Assembly (NCBI RefSeq): GCF_013004375.1
Contig: NZ_JABERI010000012.1
Location: 1-64,000 of the forward strand
Direction of reading: 5' to 3'
Source: Acinetobacter terrae
Lineage (GTDB): Bacteria; Pseudomonadota; Gammaproteobacteria; Pseudomonadales; Moraxellaceae
DNA: 64,000 bases
Shown: positions 1 through 7,755 of the stretch, piece by piece
Layout: every line of letters begins with the position of its first letter
How positions within the stretch are numbered: position 1 is the stretch's first letter
Program-made: the position numbers and the translations under genes
Notes under the pieces: generated by a model
What the model was told of the DNA's origin: nothing
The model's database searches: none
What the model saw: the letters and a program-made list of their open reading frames with translations, nothing else

Positions 1-96
1 GTGAACCACCTGATCCCTTCCCGAACTCAGAAGTGAAACCTCTTTGCGCTGATGGTAGTGTGGGGTTACCCATGTGAGAGTAAGTCATCGCCAGCT
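1..96 (+). rRNA. rrf: 5S ribosomal RNA, 3' part
   Basis: The window opens inside a 5S rRNA. The conserved core (CCGAACTCAGAAGTGAAAC at 23-41) and the 3' end (GTCATCGCCAGCTC at 84-97) are readable. The 5' end lies outside the window. A ribosomal operon on the plus strand therefore ends here, and a strong terminator follows directly. The exact 3' end is placed by analogy with other gammaproteobacterial 5S genes and may be off by one or two bases. Confidence 0.95.
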
Positions 97-108
97 CATT
101 ATTCCGAA

Positions 109-142
109 AACACCCTGATCTAATCGGTCAGGGTGTTTTTTT
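109..142 (+). terminator. Rho-independent terminator of the rRNA operon
   Basis: A perfect 10-bp stem (AACACCCTGA / TCAGGGTGTT, 9-nt loop) is followed by a run of T residues. It sits 12 bases after the 5S end and closes the rRNA transcript. Confidence 0.93.
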
Positions 143-215
143 ATGCATAAAAAAGAAAGCAAAAAGAAGGCTTCCGCAATAAGCTCAAAGATAAAGAGAA
201 ACTAGAATCCTGTTT

Positions 216-371
216 TTATTCCAGCTGCCGTCGGGCATGTTTAAAGGCCGTTCTGAGGCCTTCTTCCAGGGTGGGATGGTAGAACGGTTTATCCAATATC
301 TCATCCAGGGTTAAGCCTCCGGAGATCATCCAGCATAATAGATGTGCCATATGTTCGGCAGATGCCGAGAG
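216..371 (-). pseudogene. C-terminal remnant of a dihydrolipoyl dehydrogenase-like flavoprotein
   Basis: On the minus strand about 50 codons stay open and end in TAA at 216-218. The translation contains SASAEHMAHLLCWMI and, further on, DKPFYHPTLEEGLRTAF. From family knowledge, the PFYHP-x-x-EEGLR motif is the signature of the C-terminal dimerisation domain of dihydrolipoamide dehydrogenases (Pyr_redox_dim), and AEHxAHLL precedes it in the same domain. The reading frame closes at once upstream (a TAA lies at 381-383). None of the FAD or NAD domains, which should cover about 400 further residues, is present. This is therefore a truncated relic and not a functional gene. It lies just outside the rRNA operon, so a rearrangement with a breakpoint near 372 is a reasonable inference. 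Confidence 0.8.
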
Positions 372-465
372 TGATCTAATTTAGGTGCAGTGTATAAACT
401 AAATGATACATATTAAATTTATGCAAAATTTTCAAATGGTTATAGTTATTCAGCCGAACAATTAA

Positions 466-609
466 TTATTTAATCTTTACTATGAAAGTATCTATAAAAA
501 TCCTACAGATACTTTTAATTTAATGTCTTATATCACTTCGCTACATCCTGTACACCCTTTGTTTCAAAATGCAGTTTTGGATTTTATTGATAGAAAAGTC
601 CTTGTATAA
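466..609 (+). pseudogene. Possible decayed coding fragment (unknown)
   Basis: A 47-codon open stretch without a good start codon runs to a TAA at 607-609. Its end reads like real protein (SYITSLHPVHPLFQNAVLDF). Short open stretches in other frames precede it at 421-470, as expected of a gene with frameshifts. No family was recognised. It lies between the lipoamide dehydrogenase relic and the hydrophilin gene, in a region that looks eroded. It could equally be chance open sequence. Confidence 0.25.
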
Positions 610-652
610 CTAATAAGTGAGCTAAATATTGAATAACATAAAGGAAAAAATC

Positions 653-1117
653 ATGACAAATGAAAATAAATTAGACGACTTAAAAAACAAAGCATCTGAT
701 TTAAGTGAAAACCTAAAGCTCAAAGCTAAAGAAGTACAATTTCAAGGTGAAAAAACAGTTGATGATTTAAAACATAAAGCTTCTGAAATTAAGCTTGAAA
801 GTGAAAAGGCGCTTCATAATTTACACAAGGAAACTGAGGCTAAATATACTGAAGCTAAAGTGTCATTTAATCAAAAAATGGATGATGTAAAAACTGAATC
901 TTCAGAGACAGAAAATAAGGTGCACGATAAATTAGAGCACTTAAAAACGGAAGTCAGCCATAAATTTGAGGAAGCAAAATTAAAAGCGACTGAATTTAAG
1001 CATGAAGCCTCAGTTAAATTTGATGAACTAAAAGCGCAGGCAGGTACTAAATTGGATGAGTTAAAGAAAACAGCAACAGACAAACTTAACAAATTTAAAA
1101 AAGATGACCAAGGTTAA
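653..1117 (+). CDS. LEA-like repetitive hydrophilin
   Basis: The protein has 154 residues and is very rich in Lys, Glu, Asp and Ala. It has no Cys, Trp or Pro, no signal peptide and no membrane segment. Imperfect 11-residue units recur, for example KLDDLKNKASD, TVDDLKHKASE, KATEFKHEASV, KFDELKAQAGT and KLDELKKTATD. Such 11-mers, forming amphipathic helices that fold on drying, are typical of group 3 LEA proteins. In Acinetobacter baumannii, repetitive hydrophilins (DtpA, DtpB) are known to support desiccation survival. A similar protective role is inferred here, but identity with those genes is not established. The ATG at 653 is preferred over an upstream TTG at 629 because AAGGA lies about 8 bases before it. 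The gene stands alone between relics and a minus-strand gene. Confidence 0.72.
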   Translation: MTNENKLDDLKNKASDLSENLKLKAKEVQFQGEKTVDDLKHKASEIKLESEKALHNLHKETEAKYTEAKVSFNQKMDDVKTESSETENKVHDKLEHLKTEVSHKFEEAKLKATEFKHEASVKFDELKAQAGTKLDELKKTATDKLNKFKKDDQG

Positions 1118-1139
1118 TTCAGTTAAGTTTTAACTAACT

Positions 1140-1173
1140 ATTCCAGCTAAATTAAAGAGCATTTAGCTGGAAT
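1140..1173. repeat. 13-bp perfect inverted repeat after the hydrophilin gene
   Basis: ATTCCAGCTAAAT and its exact complement are separated by 8 bases. No T-run follows on either strand, so it is not a classical intrinsic terminator. It may still stabilise the 3' ends of the two converging transcripts. Confidence 0.6.
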
Positions 1174-1214
1174 GATCAGAGGTAAGAATAAGGATTTCCT
1201 ACAAAATAAAAAAG

Positions 1215-1538
1215 TTATTGGGTTATTTTATCTTTAATTTCCTGATCGGTATTGAGCCATTCAATTTTCTTTACACGGTCGTTCACAATGGTGATGGTAT
1301 ACATCATATTTTCTATCTCGTATTTGTAGTCCATTGCTAAATTAAGATTTTTACCTTCTTTGAATTCACGTGTAATCATTGAATTTGGAGATAACGTTAG
1401 TCGATTTTGCATATCCGTAAAAGTATCGCCTAAACTGATTAATTGTCCTTCCGGGGTACGTATAGAAGAAGTTTCATTTGCAGCGTGGGCAAATGACATA
1501 GCAGTCAATAAAATGCATGCAAGTAATTGTTTTAGCAA
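1215..1538 (-). CDS. Small exported protein of unknown function
   Basis: With a TTG start at 1538 the protein has 107 residues. It begins MLKQLLACILLTAMSFAHA, a textbook signal peptide with an AHA cleavage site. A GGGGA ribosome site lies about 9 bases upstream of the TTG. The longer reading starting at 1589 would put a second hydrophobic segment in front and has no ribosome site. The mature part (about 88 residues) is hydrophilic and has no cysteine, so it is probably a soluble periplasmic protein. No family was recognised. The layout, a short beta-rich domain after a DTFTDM stretch, loosely recalls small periplasmic DUF2845-like proteins, but that is a guess. Confidence 0.7.
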   Translation of the reverse strand: MLKQLLACILLTAMSFAHAANETSSIRTPEGQLISLGDTFTDMQNRLTLSPNSMITREFKEGKNLNLAMDYKYEIENMMYTITIVNDRVKKIEWLNTDQEIKDKITQ

Positions 1539-1925
1539 AATATGATCCCCAAATAAAAATATTGTTATGATAAAAATAATAATGTGCATCCAATATAAAG
1601 AACAAAATAAAGATATGTCTGCATAATAATTGTTACGAAAAATAATCGTTATTTAGATAGGTAAACCAAAAAGTAAATTTTTTGAACTATTTCGAATGTA
1701 TCTGCTTTAGCTCATGCTAGTGGATGATTTAATAAAAGTATATTTATAGATGGTTCAGTAATAATGCAATATCATCTTTAAAATAAAGAGTTAAGCTCTA
1801 AAACCTACTGATTAGGTCGGATTTTTAGCAACATTCATAAAGCAAGCTAGAACTTTACTTAACCTTCGCCTCATTTAAAGCTAAACTATGATATTCAGCT
1901 GTATGTTCGTACTTGGAGTAAACTT
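1539..1925. other. Divergent AT-rich intergenic region
   Basis: This stretch separates the exported-protein gene from mrp, which are divergently oriented, so it must carry both promoters. No clear operator, RNA gene or conserved ORF was seen. Confidence 0.5.
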
Positions 1926-3206
1926 ATGTCGTGGCTTTCTTCGCTTAAATCTGTTTTTTCACCCTCGCAGGAGGTGAAGGAGGAAGAAATCCAGAATGTG
2001 CTACAAGGCTATATATTGCCAAATTCAAACAATGCACTGAAAGACCGAATTACCCAAGTCAATGTCGAAGGGCGAGTATTACAAATAACCATTAATACTT
2101 ATCCTGAGGAAGCGGATCATTTGCAAAAAATCCATGATGATTTGGCTGATGCCTTAGAAAAATGTGGTATCCAAGAACTCAATATGCATGTGATTCAGCA
2201 AAAACATGCACAAGGTGAAAGCTGTTCTAATCATGATCATGGAAAAGAAGGACATAGCTGTTCAAGCAAACCTCAGGGTGAAAATGCAACTCCTCAAGCC
2301 CAAAAACTTCCGCCTGTAGTGGATGCTTCAGGCAAAATAGCTCAAGCTGAAACAAAAAATGAGGAAGATCCAAACAATCCACCGATTCAAAAACCGGCAC
2401 CGCAACAAAGGGATGTACCTAAGCATCCACGTATTAAAAATGTGATCTTAGTTTCATCGGGTAAAGGTGGTGTGGGTAAATCGACGACCACTGTAAACCT
2501 TGCATTGGCATTGCAAAAATTAGGTTTAAAAGTCGGTGTGTTAGATGCTGATATCTATGGTCCAAGTATTCCAACCATGTTGGGTAATGCAGGGCGTACC
2601 CCAATGATTGAAGCGGAAAATTTTGTTCCAATCGATGCGTATGGTATGGCGGTTCTATCGATTGGGCATTTAACGGGGGATAACAATACCCCTGTGGCTT
2701 GGCGTGGTCCGAAAGCAACCGGTGCATTGATGCAGTTGTTTAACCAAACTTTATGGCCAGATCTAGATGTTCTGATGATTGATATGCCACCAGGGACAGG
2801 GGATATTCAATTGACACTTGCGCAGCGAATTCCAGTAACTGGTGCTGTGATTGTGACTACGCCGCAAAATGTGGCACTTTTAGATGCAACAAAAGGAATT
2901 GAACTGTTTAATAAAGTTCAGATTCCTGTCATGGGTGTCGTGGAAAATATGTCGACACATATTTGTTCGAATTGTGGTTATGAGGAGCAGATTTTTGGTA
3001 CAGGTGGTGGCGACAAGTTATCTGAACAATACAATATTCCGTTACTGGGCCGTTTGCCTTTAAATGTTCAAATTCGCGAAAATGCCGATGCAGGCAAACC
3101 TTCTGTACTTGTAGGGGATGATGCGGCTGAAAGCTATATGTCGATTGCTCAAAAAATTGCAGATCAATTACCGAAAGTAGAGAAACCGCAAAATAGAATT
3201 TTCTAA
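1926..3206 (+). CDS. apbC: Iron-sulfur cluster carrier ATPase Mrp/ApbC
   Basis: The protein has 426 residues. An N-terminal MIP18-like domain (about 18-95) is followed by a long polar linker (about 96-170) and a ParA/MinD-type ATPase. The ATPase has the deviant Walker A motif GKGGVGKS at 179-186 and the conserved C347-x-x-C350 pair used to hold an Fe-S cluster at the dimer interface. The family (ApbC, Mrp, Nbp35) binds and transfers 4Fe-4S clusters in the cytoplasm. The linker is unusual in carrying CSNHDHGKEGHSCSS at about 100-114, a His/Cys patch that could bind metal. A GGAG ribosome site precedes the ATG. The gene is monocistronic, with its own terminator. Confidence 0.93.
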   Translation: MSWLSSLKSVFSPSQEVKEEEIQNVLQGYILPNSNNALKDRITQVNVEGRVLQITINTYPEEADHLQKIHDDLADALEKCGIQELNMHVIQQKHAQGESCSNHDHGKEGHSCSSKPQGENATPQAQKLPPVVDASGKIAQAETKNEEDPNNPPIQKPAPQQRDVPKHPRIKNVILVSSGKGGVGKSTTTVNLALALQKLGLKVGVLDADIYGPSIPTMLGNAGRTPMIEAENFVPIDAYGMAVLSIGHLTGDNNTPVAWRGPKATGALMQLFNQTLWPDLDVLMIDMPPGTGDIQLTLAQRIPVTGAVIVTTPQNVALLDATKGIELFNKVQIPVMGVVENMSTHICSNCGYEEQIFGTGGGDKLSEQYNIPLLGRLPLNVQIRENADAGKPSVLVGDDAAESYMSIAQKIADQLPKVEKPQNRIF

Positions 3207-3229
3207 TTGCTGATTAAATAGTCATATTT

Positions 3230-3258
3230 AAAAAGCCCTGCTTCAGTGGGGCTTTTTT
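3230..3258 (+). terminator. Rho-independent terminator after apbC
   Basis: A GC-rich stem with an AAAAAGCCC left arm and a GGGGCTTTTTT right arm lies 24 bases after the apbC stop and ends in a T-run. Confidence 0.88.
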
Positions 3259-3327
3259 ATTGAGTAGGATTGTGTTTTTTGAAGTACAAAGTAATAGGAT
3301 AAAGCTGTTCAAAAGCAGGATTCAATA

Positions 3328-3495
3328 ATGCTTAATAAAAATATCAAAACTGCGTTGTGGAAGAGTATTAATCGCAGAGCAAAAACAAGTTGGCTCCGTC
3401 AGGAAAAATTTCATAAAGCAAACTTTATAGGCAAAGGCAGTTGCAATAATGCGTCTAGTGACATTCTTATATTTAAAGGTTTGATGATTATTTGA
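3328..3495 (+). CDS. Possible 55-residue basic protein
   Basis: A short open frame begins MLNKNIKTALWKSINRRAK and ends at TGA 3493-3495. An AGGA sits about 7 bases before the ATG. The product is basic, with no signal peptide or recognisable domain. It lies between the apbC terminator and a converging gene. The only support is the ribosome site and amino-acid composition, so it may be a chance ORF. Confidence 0.3.
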   Translation: MLNKNIKTALWKSINRRAKTSWLRQEKFHKANFIGKGSCNNASSDILIFKGLMII

Positions 3496-3497
3496 TA

Positions 3498-4106
3498 TTA
3501 TTTCATATAACGACGACGCTTATAATGTTGAATAATATTCCAGCGCCAAAACAGCCGCGTAATGACAAATAATATCACGGCAAAAATTAAAGCTTCCAAC
3601 AATAAACCGGATAATAGAATTTTCGCCAGACTCAAATCGATATGTCCATTCCCAAAGTGAGTAATCCAGTGACTGATCTGATGCAGAACACCCAATATCA
3701 TATCTTGATCAATCATATTCACTTGAAACACCTTCGCACCCAACCAAAAGCCAATATATAAAATGGGAACAAGCGTGAAGGGGTTTGTCAGCCACGCGAG
3801 ACATAAACTCACCGGTAAATTGACTTCAAAGAGTAACACCGTCAAAACAATTAAAATACTGTGAAAAGGCAAAGGCAACATGCCCCAAAACGTACCAATA
3901 AAAATGGCTTTTGAAATAGACTTTCTGTTCACATACCACAGCAAAGGATTTAAGGTGCGTTGACCAAAAATCTTCATCAGTTTCGTCTCTGCGACTTTAT
4001 GAGGAGAGGGAAGCCATGATTGAAAGAATTGTTTTGCCATAAAAGTAGGGTGCTTAAGGAATGATACATTGTGCCTGAATTGATCACTGAGTGACAGTTC
4101 AAGCAT
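3498..4106 (-). CDS. DUF2062 inner-membrane protein
   Basis: The protein has up to 202 residues and matches the DUF2062 family in layout. A basic N-terminal part contains RKSISKAIFIGTFWGMLPLP. This is followed by two or three hydrophobic segments, including the typical TNPFTLVPILYIGFWLGAK stretch, and a C-terminal transmembrane helix before a basic tail. The family's function is not known. The start is uncertain. The ATG at 4106 has no good ribosome site, and an internal Met (MAKQFFQSW, near 4040) would give a length closer to what I recall for Acinetobacter members. The gene is transcribed towards apbC. Confidence 0.8.
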   Translation of the reverse strand: MLELSLSDQFRHNVSFLKHPTFMAKQFFQSWLPSPHKVAETKLMKIFGQRTLNPLLWYVNRKSISKAIFIGTFWGMLPLPFHSILIVLTVLLFEVNLPVSLCLAWLTNPFTLVPILYIGFWLGAKVFQVNMIDQDMILGVLHQISHWITHFGNGHIDLSLAKILLSGLLLEALIFAVILFVITRLFWRWNIIQHYKRRRYMK

Positions 4107-4318
4107 GAGCGAATGTGATGATGAGTGTTTAAAAATATGATTTTTGAAATTTTTTATAACAAATGACTATCAAGTTATATGTTATTTAATTTATTAAATA
4201 ATTGAAATTTATATATTTATTTGGTTGTTCTGAAGGCTTTAGAAAAGATGTAAAATTCCGTATTTGCTAAGTACAATAAACTGATTTACTCTTCGCGCAC
4301 TCTATAGAGAGGTCGCAT

Positions 4319-4912
4319 ATGATTTCATGGCTGTTCATCGGTTTAGTGGTCACTATTTTATTGACACCGGGCCCAACAAATACATTGCTTGCATCTTCTG
4401 GTATACAGGTAGGTGTGCGCAAATCATTACGACTTATCCCCGCAGAATCAATTGGTTATTTAATTTCAATTACTGTTTGGGGAATCATTATTGGTACAGT
4501 TTCAAGTCGATTTCCTATTCTCCCGATATTTCTGAAGTTATTAAGCGCGCTGTATATTATTTTTCTCGCGATTAAACTTTGGAAAACGGCAGATATCGAA
4601 GCCAGCTATAATCTGCCGACCATTCGTGCACGTGAATTGTTTTGTGCAACCTTATTAAACCCTAAAGCATTACTCTTTGCTTCTGCTATCTTTCCAAGTT
4701 CAGCGTGGTTAACACTGAATAATTATTTAGTTCATATTGGCATGTTTCTCATTTTAATTGTGCCAATTGCTTTGTTTTGGACTTTTATTGGTTCTATCTT
4801 GGCCTCGAATAAAGTACGTTGGCTGAATCAATCTAACTTACAAAAAACCGCTTCTTTAGTTTTGGTCAGTTTCTCTATTCCTCTGGGTTATTCTGCTCTT
4901 TTAAGTCTTTAA
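4319..4912 (+). CDS. LysE-family amino-acid exporter
   Basis: The protein has 197 residues and about six transmembrane helices. It carries the LysE/RhtB signature near the N-terminus (LLTPGPTNTLLASSG, about 15-29), with GP at the end of the first helix, and the LLNPKALLFA motif in the middle. Family members export amino acids or similar metabolites across the inner membrane. The substrate cannot be read from the sequence. The ATG at 4319 has an AGAGAGG ribosome site. The N-terminal motif has Asn where many relatives have Asp or Met (GPTN), and the protein is slightly short for the family but looks complete. Confidence 0.85.
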   Translation: MISWLFIGLVVTILLTPGPTNTLLASSGIQVGVRKSLRLIPAESIGYLISITVWGIIIGTVSSRFPILPIFLKLLSALYIIFLAIKLWKTADIEASYNLPTIRARELFCATLLNPKALLFASAIFPSSAWLTLNNYLVHIGMFLILIVPIALFWTFIGSILASNKVRWLNQSNLQKTASLVLVSFSIPLGYSALLSL

Positions 4913-4913
4913 G

Positions 4914-4965
4914 ATGAGGCGATGAAAATACGCATTTTGTAAAAAATGACATCATCGCCTCATCA
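4914..4965. repeat. 13-bp inverted repeat after the LysE-family gene
   Basis: GATGAGGCGATGA at 4914-4926 is repeated inverted at 4953-4965. The 26-base spacer holds a smaller AAAAT/ATTTT hairpin. There is no T-run. It could act as an imperfect terminator or as a regulatory site before dcd. Confidence 0.6.
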
Positions 4966-5039
4966 TCATTTCCATTGCAGCCAATTTCAGTTAAAGTACA
5001 GCGCAATAATTGATTTAACTATTTTTGGGTATAGAAATA

Positions 5040-5609
5040 ATGGCAATTAAGTCTGATCGTTGGATTCGTGAAATGAGCGAAAATCACGGCATGATTGAAC
5101 CGTATGCAGAAAACCAAGTGCGTTATGATGAAACAGGTGAAAAACTCATTTCATATGGCGTTTCAAGCTATGGTTATGATGTTCGTTGTGCGCGTGAATT
5201 TAAAGTATTTACCAATGTCCATTCAGTAATTGTCGATCCCAAAAACTTTGATGATAAAAGCTTTATCGATATTGAATCGGATGTATGTATTATTCCGCCA
5301 AATTCATTTGCCTTAGCACGTACAGTAGAATATTTCCGTATTCCACGTAATGTATTGACCGTATGTTTAGGTAAATCTACCTATGCACGTTGCGGTATTA
5401 TTGTGAATGTGACTCCGCTTGAGCCTGAGTGGGAAGGTCACGTGACTTTGGAATTTTCAAATACAACCAACTTGCCTGCTCGTATTTATGCGGGTGAAGG
5501 TGTAGCTCAAATGTTGTTCTTTGAATCAGATGAAGTATGTGAAACATCATATAAAGACCGTGGTGGTAAATACCAAGGTCAGACTGGCGTGACACTACCG
5601 AAAGCATAA
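5040..5609 (+). CDS. dcd: dCTP deaminase
   Basis: The protein has 189 residues, the usual length for Dcd. It deaminates dCTP to dUTP in the cytoplasm, feeding dTTP synthesis. Family features visible are the N-terminal [12 protein letters not shown], the [12 protein letters not shown] stretch, the [10 protein letters not shown] nucleotide-binding segment, and [17 protein letters not shown], which includes the catalytic Glu. The start at 5040 is chosen because homologues begin [12 protein letters not shown] 15 bases earlier is possible but not needed. The gene is followed by two terminators in tandem. Confidence 0.95.
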   Translation: MAIKSDRWIREMSENHGMIEPYAENQVRYDETGEKLISYGVSSYGYDVRCAREFKVFTNVHSVIVDPKNFDDKSFIDIESDVCIIPPNSFALARTVEYFRIPRNVLTVCLGKSTYARCGIIVNVTPLEPEWEGHVTLEFSNTTNLPARIYAGEGVAQMLFFESDEVCETSYKDRGGKYQGQTGVTLPKA

Positions 5610-5625
5610 ATGCTATAAATAATTG

Positions 5626-5656
5626 AATAAGCGGATCATTGTGGTCCGCTTATTTT
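5626..5656 (+). terminator. First terminator after dcd
   Basis: A perfect stem (AATAAGCGGA / TCCGCTTATT) around a short loop is followed by a T-run. It lies 17 bases after the dcd stop. Confidence 0.9.
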
Positions 5657-5676
5657 TTGTGGGATTCATTCATCGG

Positions 5677-5705
5677 AAACTGGGTTCATTCGCCCAGTTT
5701 TTTTT
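5677..5705 (+). terminator. Second terminator after dcd
   Basis: AAACTGGG and CCCAGTTT form a perfect 8-bp stem around an 8-base loop and run into eight T residues. It stands in tandem with the first dcd terminator and insulates the exported-protein operon downstream. Confidence 0.9.
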
Positions 5706-5853
5706 GCAATTGGGTAAATATTCAGCATAATAAAAAGTTGTACAAACTTGGTAAGAACATTGTTGTAATGACAAATAAATAAAAGAGATATACCAAGCTT
5801 AGGATGAACTAAAAAATAATGATGCGGAGCATCTGATAAAAAGGAAGGTCGTG

Positions 5854-7743
5854 ATGACTCAAAGTTGGAATAATGCAAGATTTAAAAAATCTTGTTTGGC
5901 GAGTTTAATCGCAGTTTTACTTAGCCCGTCAGTTTATGCACTTGAATCTTTATCAGATGACCATCTTGCTGAAACAACAGGTGAGGGGATTGGTTTAAGC
6001 CTTGAAAATTTCAAAATGGTTTTTCAAGGAGCGAACGACCGTTCAACAGCGTTAAATGATATTTCAAGAAGTATTTATGATACTTCGACAGGGTCGAGTT
6101 ATGCGCGAGGCGTAGCGAATCCTTGGCAGCTTGATACAGGTCTTATTCGCATTATTCCCACGGGTGAAAACTACCAACAACTATATGATACAGCGTTCGA
6201 AAAAAATTATTCTGTAGCCTACAATAGTACCTATCAAAATACAGTCACTACAAATGCAACAACGTATACAACGATTCAAAATAGCGTAAATAACGATCCA
6301 GTTTTATATACTTCTAAATATAATGAATTTTATTCAAGCAAATATACAATTTATGAAAAAGCAGAAATAGATAGATATTGGGACAGAAGTAAACCTTTTA
6401 ATGAGTATCAAGCTTACTATAACTCTATTATTTGGCGTGGTGCTGCAGAAGCTGAACGTCGAACAATAGAAAAGATCAAAGCTGAAAAACCCGTTATTAC
6501 TGATGCAACAGCTAAAGTTGTCACAGATACTAGAACATGGATCACTGCCGAGGCAATTAGGCAAGCTCAGTTGTCTCAGAAAGATCCAATTGCTGAAGGG
6601 ATTAAAGCTGGAAATGCTTCGGCTGTTTCATTAACAGCGGCACAAATCAGTAATAAAAGAACCAAAGCAGATGTGTTTATTTATGGTTTAGCTTTATCCA
6701 AGAGTGATGGTTCATTAAATACGCGTTACAGTAATCAGGGTTTTAATTGGGGTTCGACGGTTAACCCATGGCTATTCCGCGCAGGTACGGAAAAAGTAAG
6801 ACAATTCAGTGCTACAGAAAAAGACCTTGGATATATTGCTCTGGAGGCACCATTGGCTACTGTGGCAGCCAATGAAGCAGACAATAATATTAAACTGGGT
6901 TTCTGGACGGATATTTTTGCACGCAGTTTTAGCTCATCTAATTCTGTCGATCCAATTACAGGAGCACCTAATGTACCAGGTGATCTTTTGGTATCAGAGC
7001 GTTTAAGACTGCAATTTGTTGCTAATGGTTTAAGTCTCAATGGCTCTCAATTCCGCCTGTTTCAAACCTTCACTTCTCCGACGAAGGATTATAGTCAAAC
7101 TTTGGGTTTAGCTAGTGTTATTCGAATCAATACCAATGATACGCCCGAAAATTTAACCACTGCTTCTACGAATCTAGACAGCAAGGGAATTCGTATCAGT
7201 ACCGCAGCCAAGAATGATCAATCGGATGGCACTGCCTCAACACCAGCGCTGAATTCGTCTGCCGCACCGACCTTCCACGAATTGGAAGGTATGTATATTT
7301 ATAGCCCAAATATTAACTTGGTCTTGGGCACCATGGATCAGCCATTTATTGTTGCCTCAGATGGTAATAACATTATTTTGGAAGTGACGCGTATTCCAAA
7401 CGTGCCTGAAATTTATAATAAAATTTATCAAAACTATGGCAGTGGATTAGGCACAATGGCCTTAAAAGGCTCAACCTGTAATGTATATCAATGTGGTGAG
7501 GCGATTAAAAACGTATCTACTGATGCTTCTGCACTTTATCAAGGACGTACAGCAACCCACAGCAGTATAGCCATTGGCAGTACAGAACGTATTCCGGGCA
7601 CCAATCTGTTGCGTGCCAAGCAAGACAATAACTCAACCGGGATTATGTTTAAAAATGCCAATGGGGATATTAAAAATTATGGATCTGCCGTCATTGATGG
7701 TGTTCTGATTCAACACCTTAAAATTAAAACAACAGGTTTGTAA
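5854..7743 (+). CDS. Large exported DUF6160-like protein, operon gene 1
   Basis: The protein has 629 residues. Residues 1-29 form a signal peptide ending SPSVYA. The mature protein opens LESLSDDHLAETTGEGIGLSL, a version of the motif shared by all four genes of this operon (Leu at the start, a small acidic run, then TGQ/E-x-G). It then has a Tyr-rich, partly helical stretch (about 106-190, 15 Tyr) with an adjoining Ala/Lys/Glu-rich helix. The Ser/Thr/Asn-rich C-terminal two thirds looks like beta structure. Two cysteines sit close together (STCNVYQCGE). The ATG at 5854 fits an AAGGAAG ribosome site better than the GTG three bases earlier. Function is unknown. I recall clusters of this kind being annotated as fil (putative pilus assembly) in some Acinetobacter genomes, but cannot confirm the correspondence. 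Confidence 0.75.
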   Translation: MTQSWNNARFKKSCLASLIAVLLSPSVYALESLSDDHLAETTGEGIGLSLENFKMVFQGANDRSTALNDISRSIYDTSTGSSYARGVANPWQLDTGLIRIIPTGENYQQLYDTAFEKNYSVAYNSTYQNTVTTNATTYTTIQNSVNNDPVLYTSKYNEFYSSKYTIYEKAEIDRYWDRSKPFNEYQAYYNSIIWRGAAEAERRTIEKIKAEKPVITDATAKVVTDTRTWITAEAIRQAQLSQKDPIAEGIKAGNASAVSLTAAQISNKRTKADVFIYGLALSKSDGSLNTRYSNQGFNWGSTVNPWLFRAGTEKVRQFSATEKDLGYIALEAPLATVAANEADNNIKLGFWTDIFARSFSSSNSVDPITGAPNVPGDLLVSERLRLQFVANGLSLNGSQFRLFQTFTSPTKDYSQTLGLASVIRINTNDTPENLTTASTNLDSKGIRISTAAKNDQSDGTASTPALNSSAAPTFHELEGMYIYSPNINLVLGTMDQPFIVASDGNNIILEVTRIPNVPEIYNKIYQNYGSGLGTMALKGSTCNVYQCGEAIKNVSTDASALYQGRTATHSSIAIGSTERIPGTNLLRAKQDNNSTGIMFKNANGDIKNYGSAVIDGVLIQHLKIKTTGL

Positions 7744-7755
7744 GGGAGTACAGCA

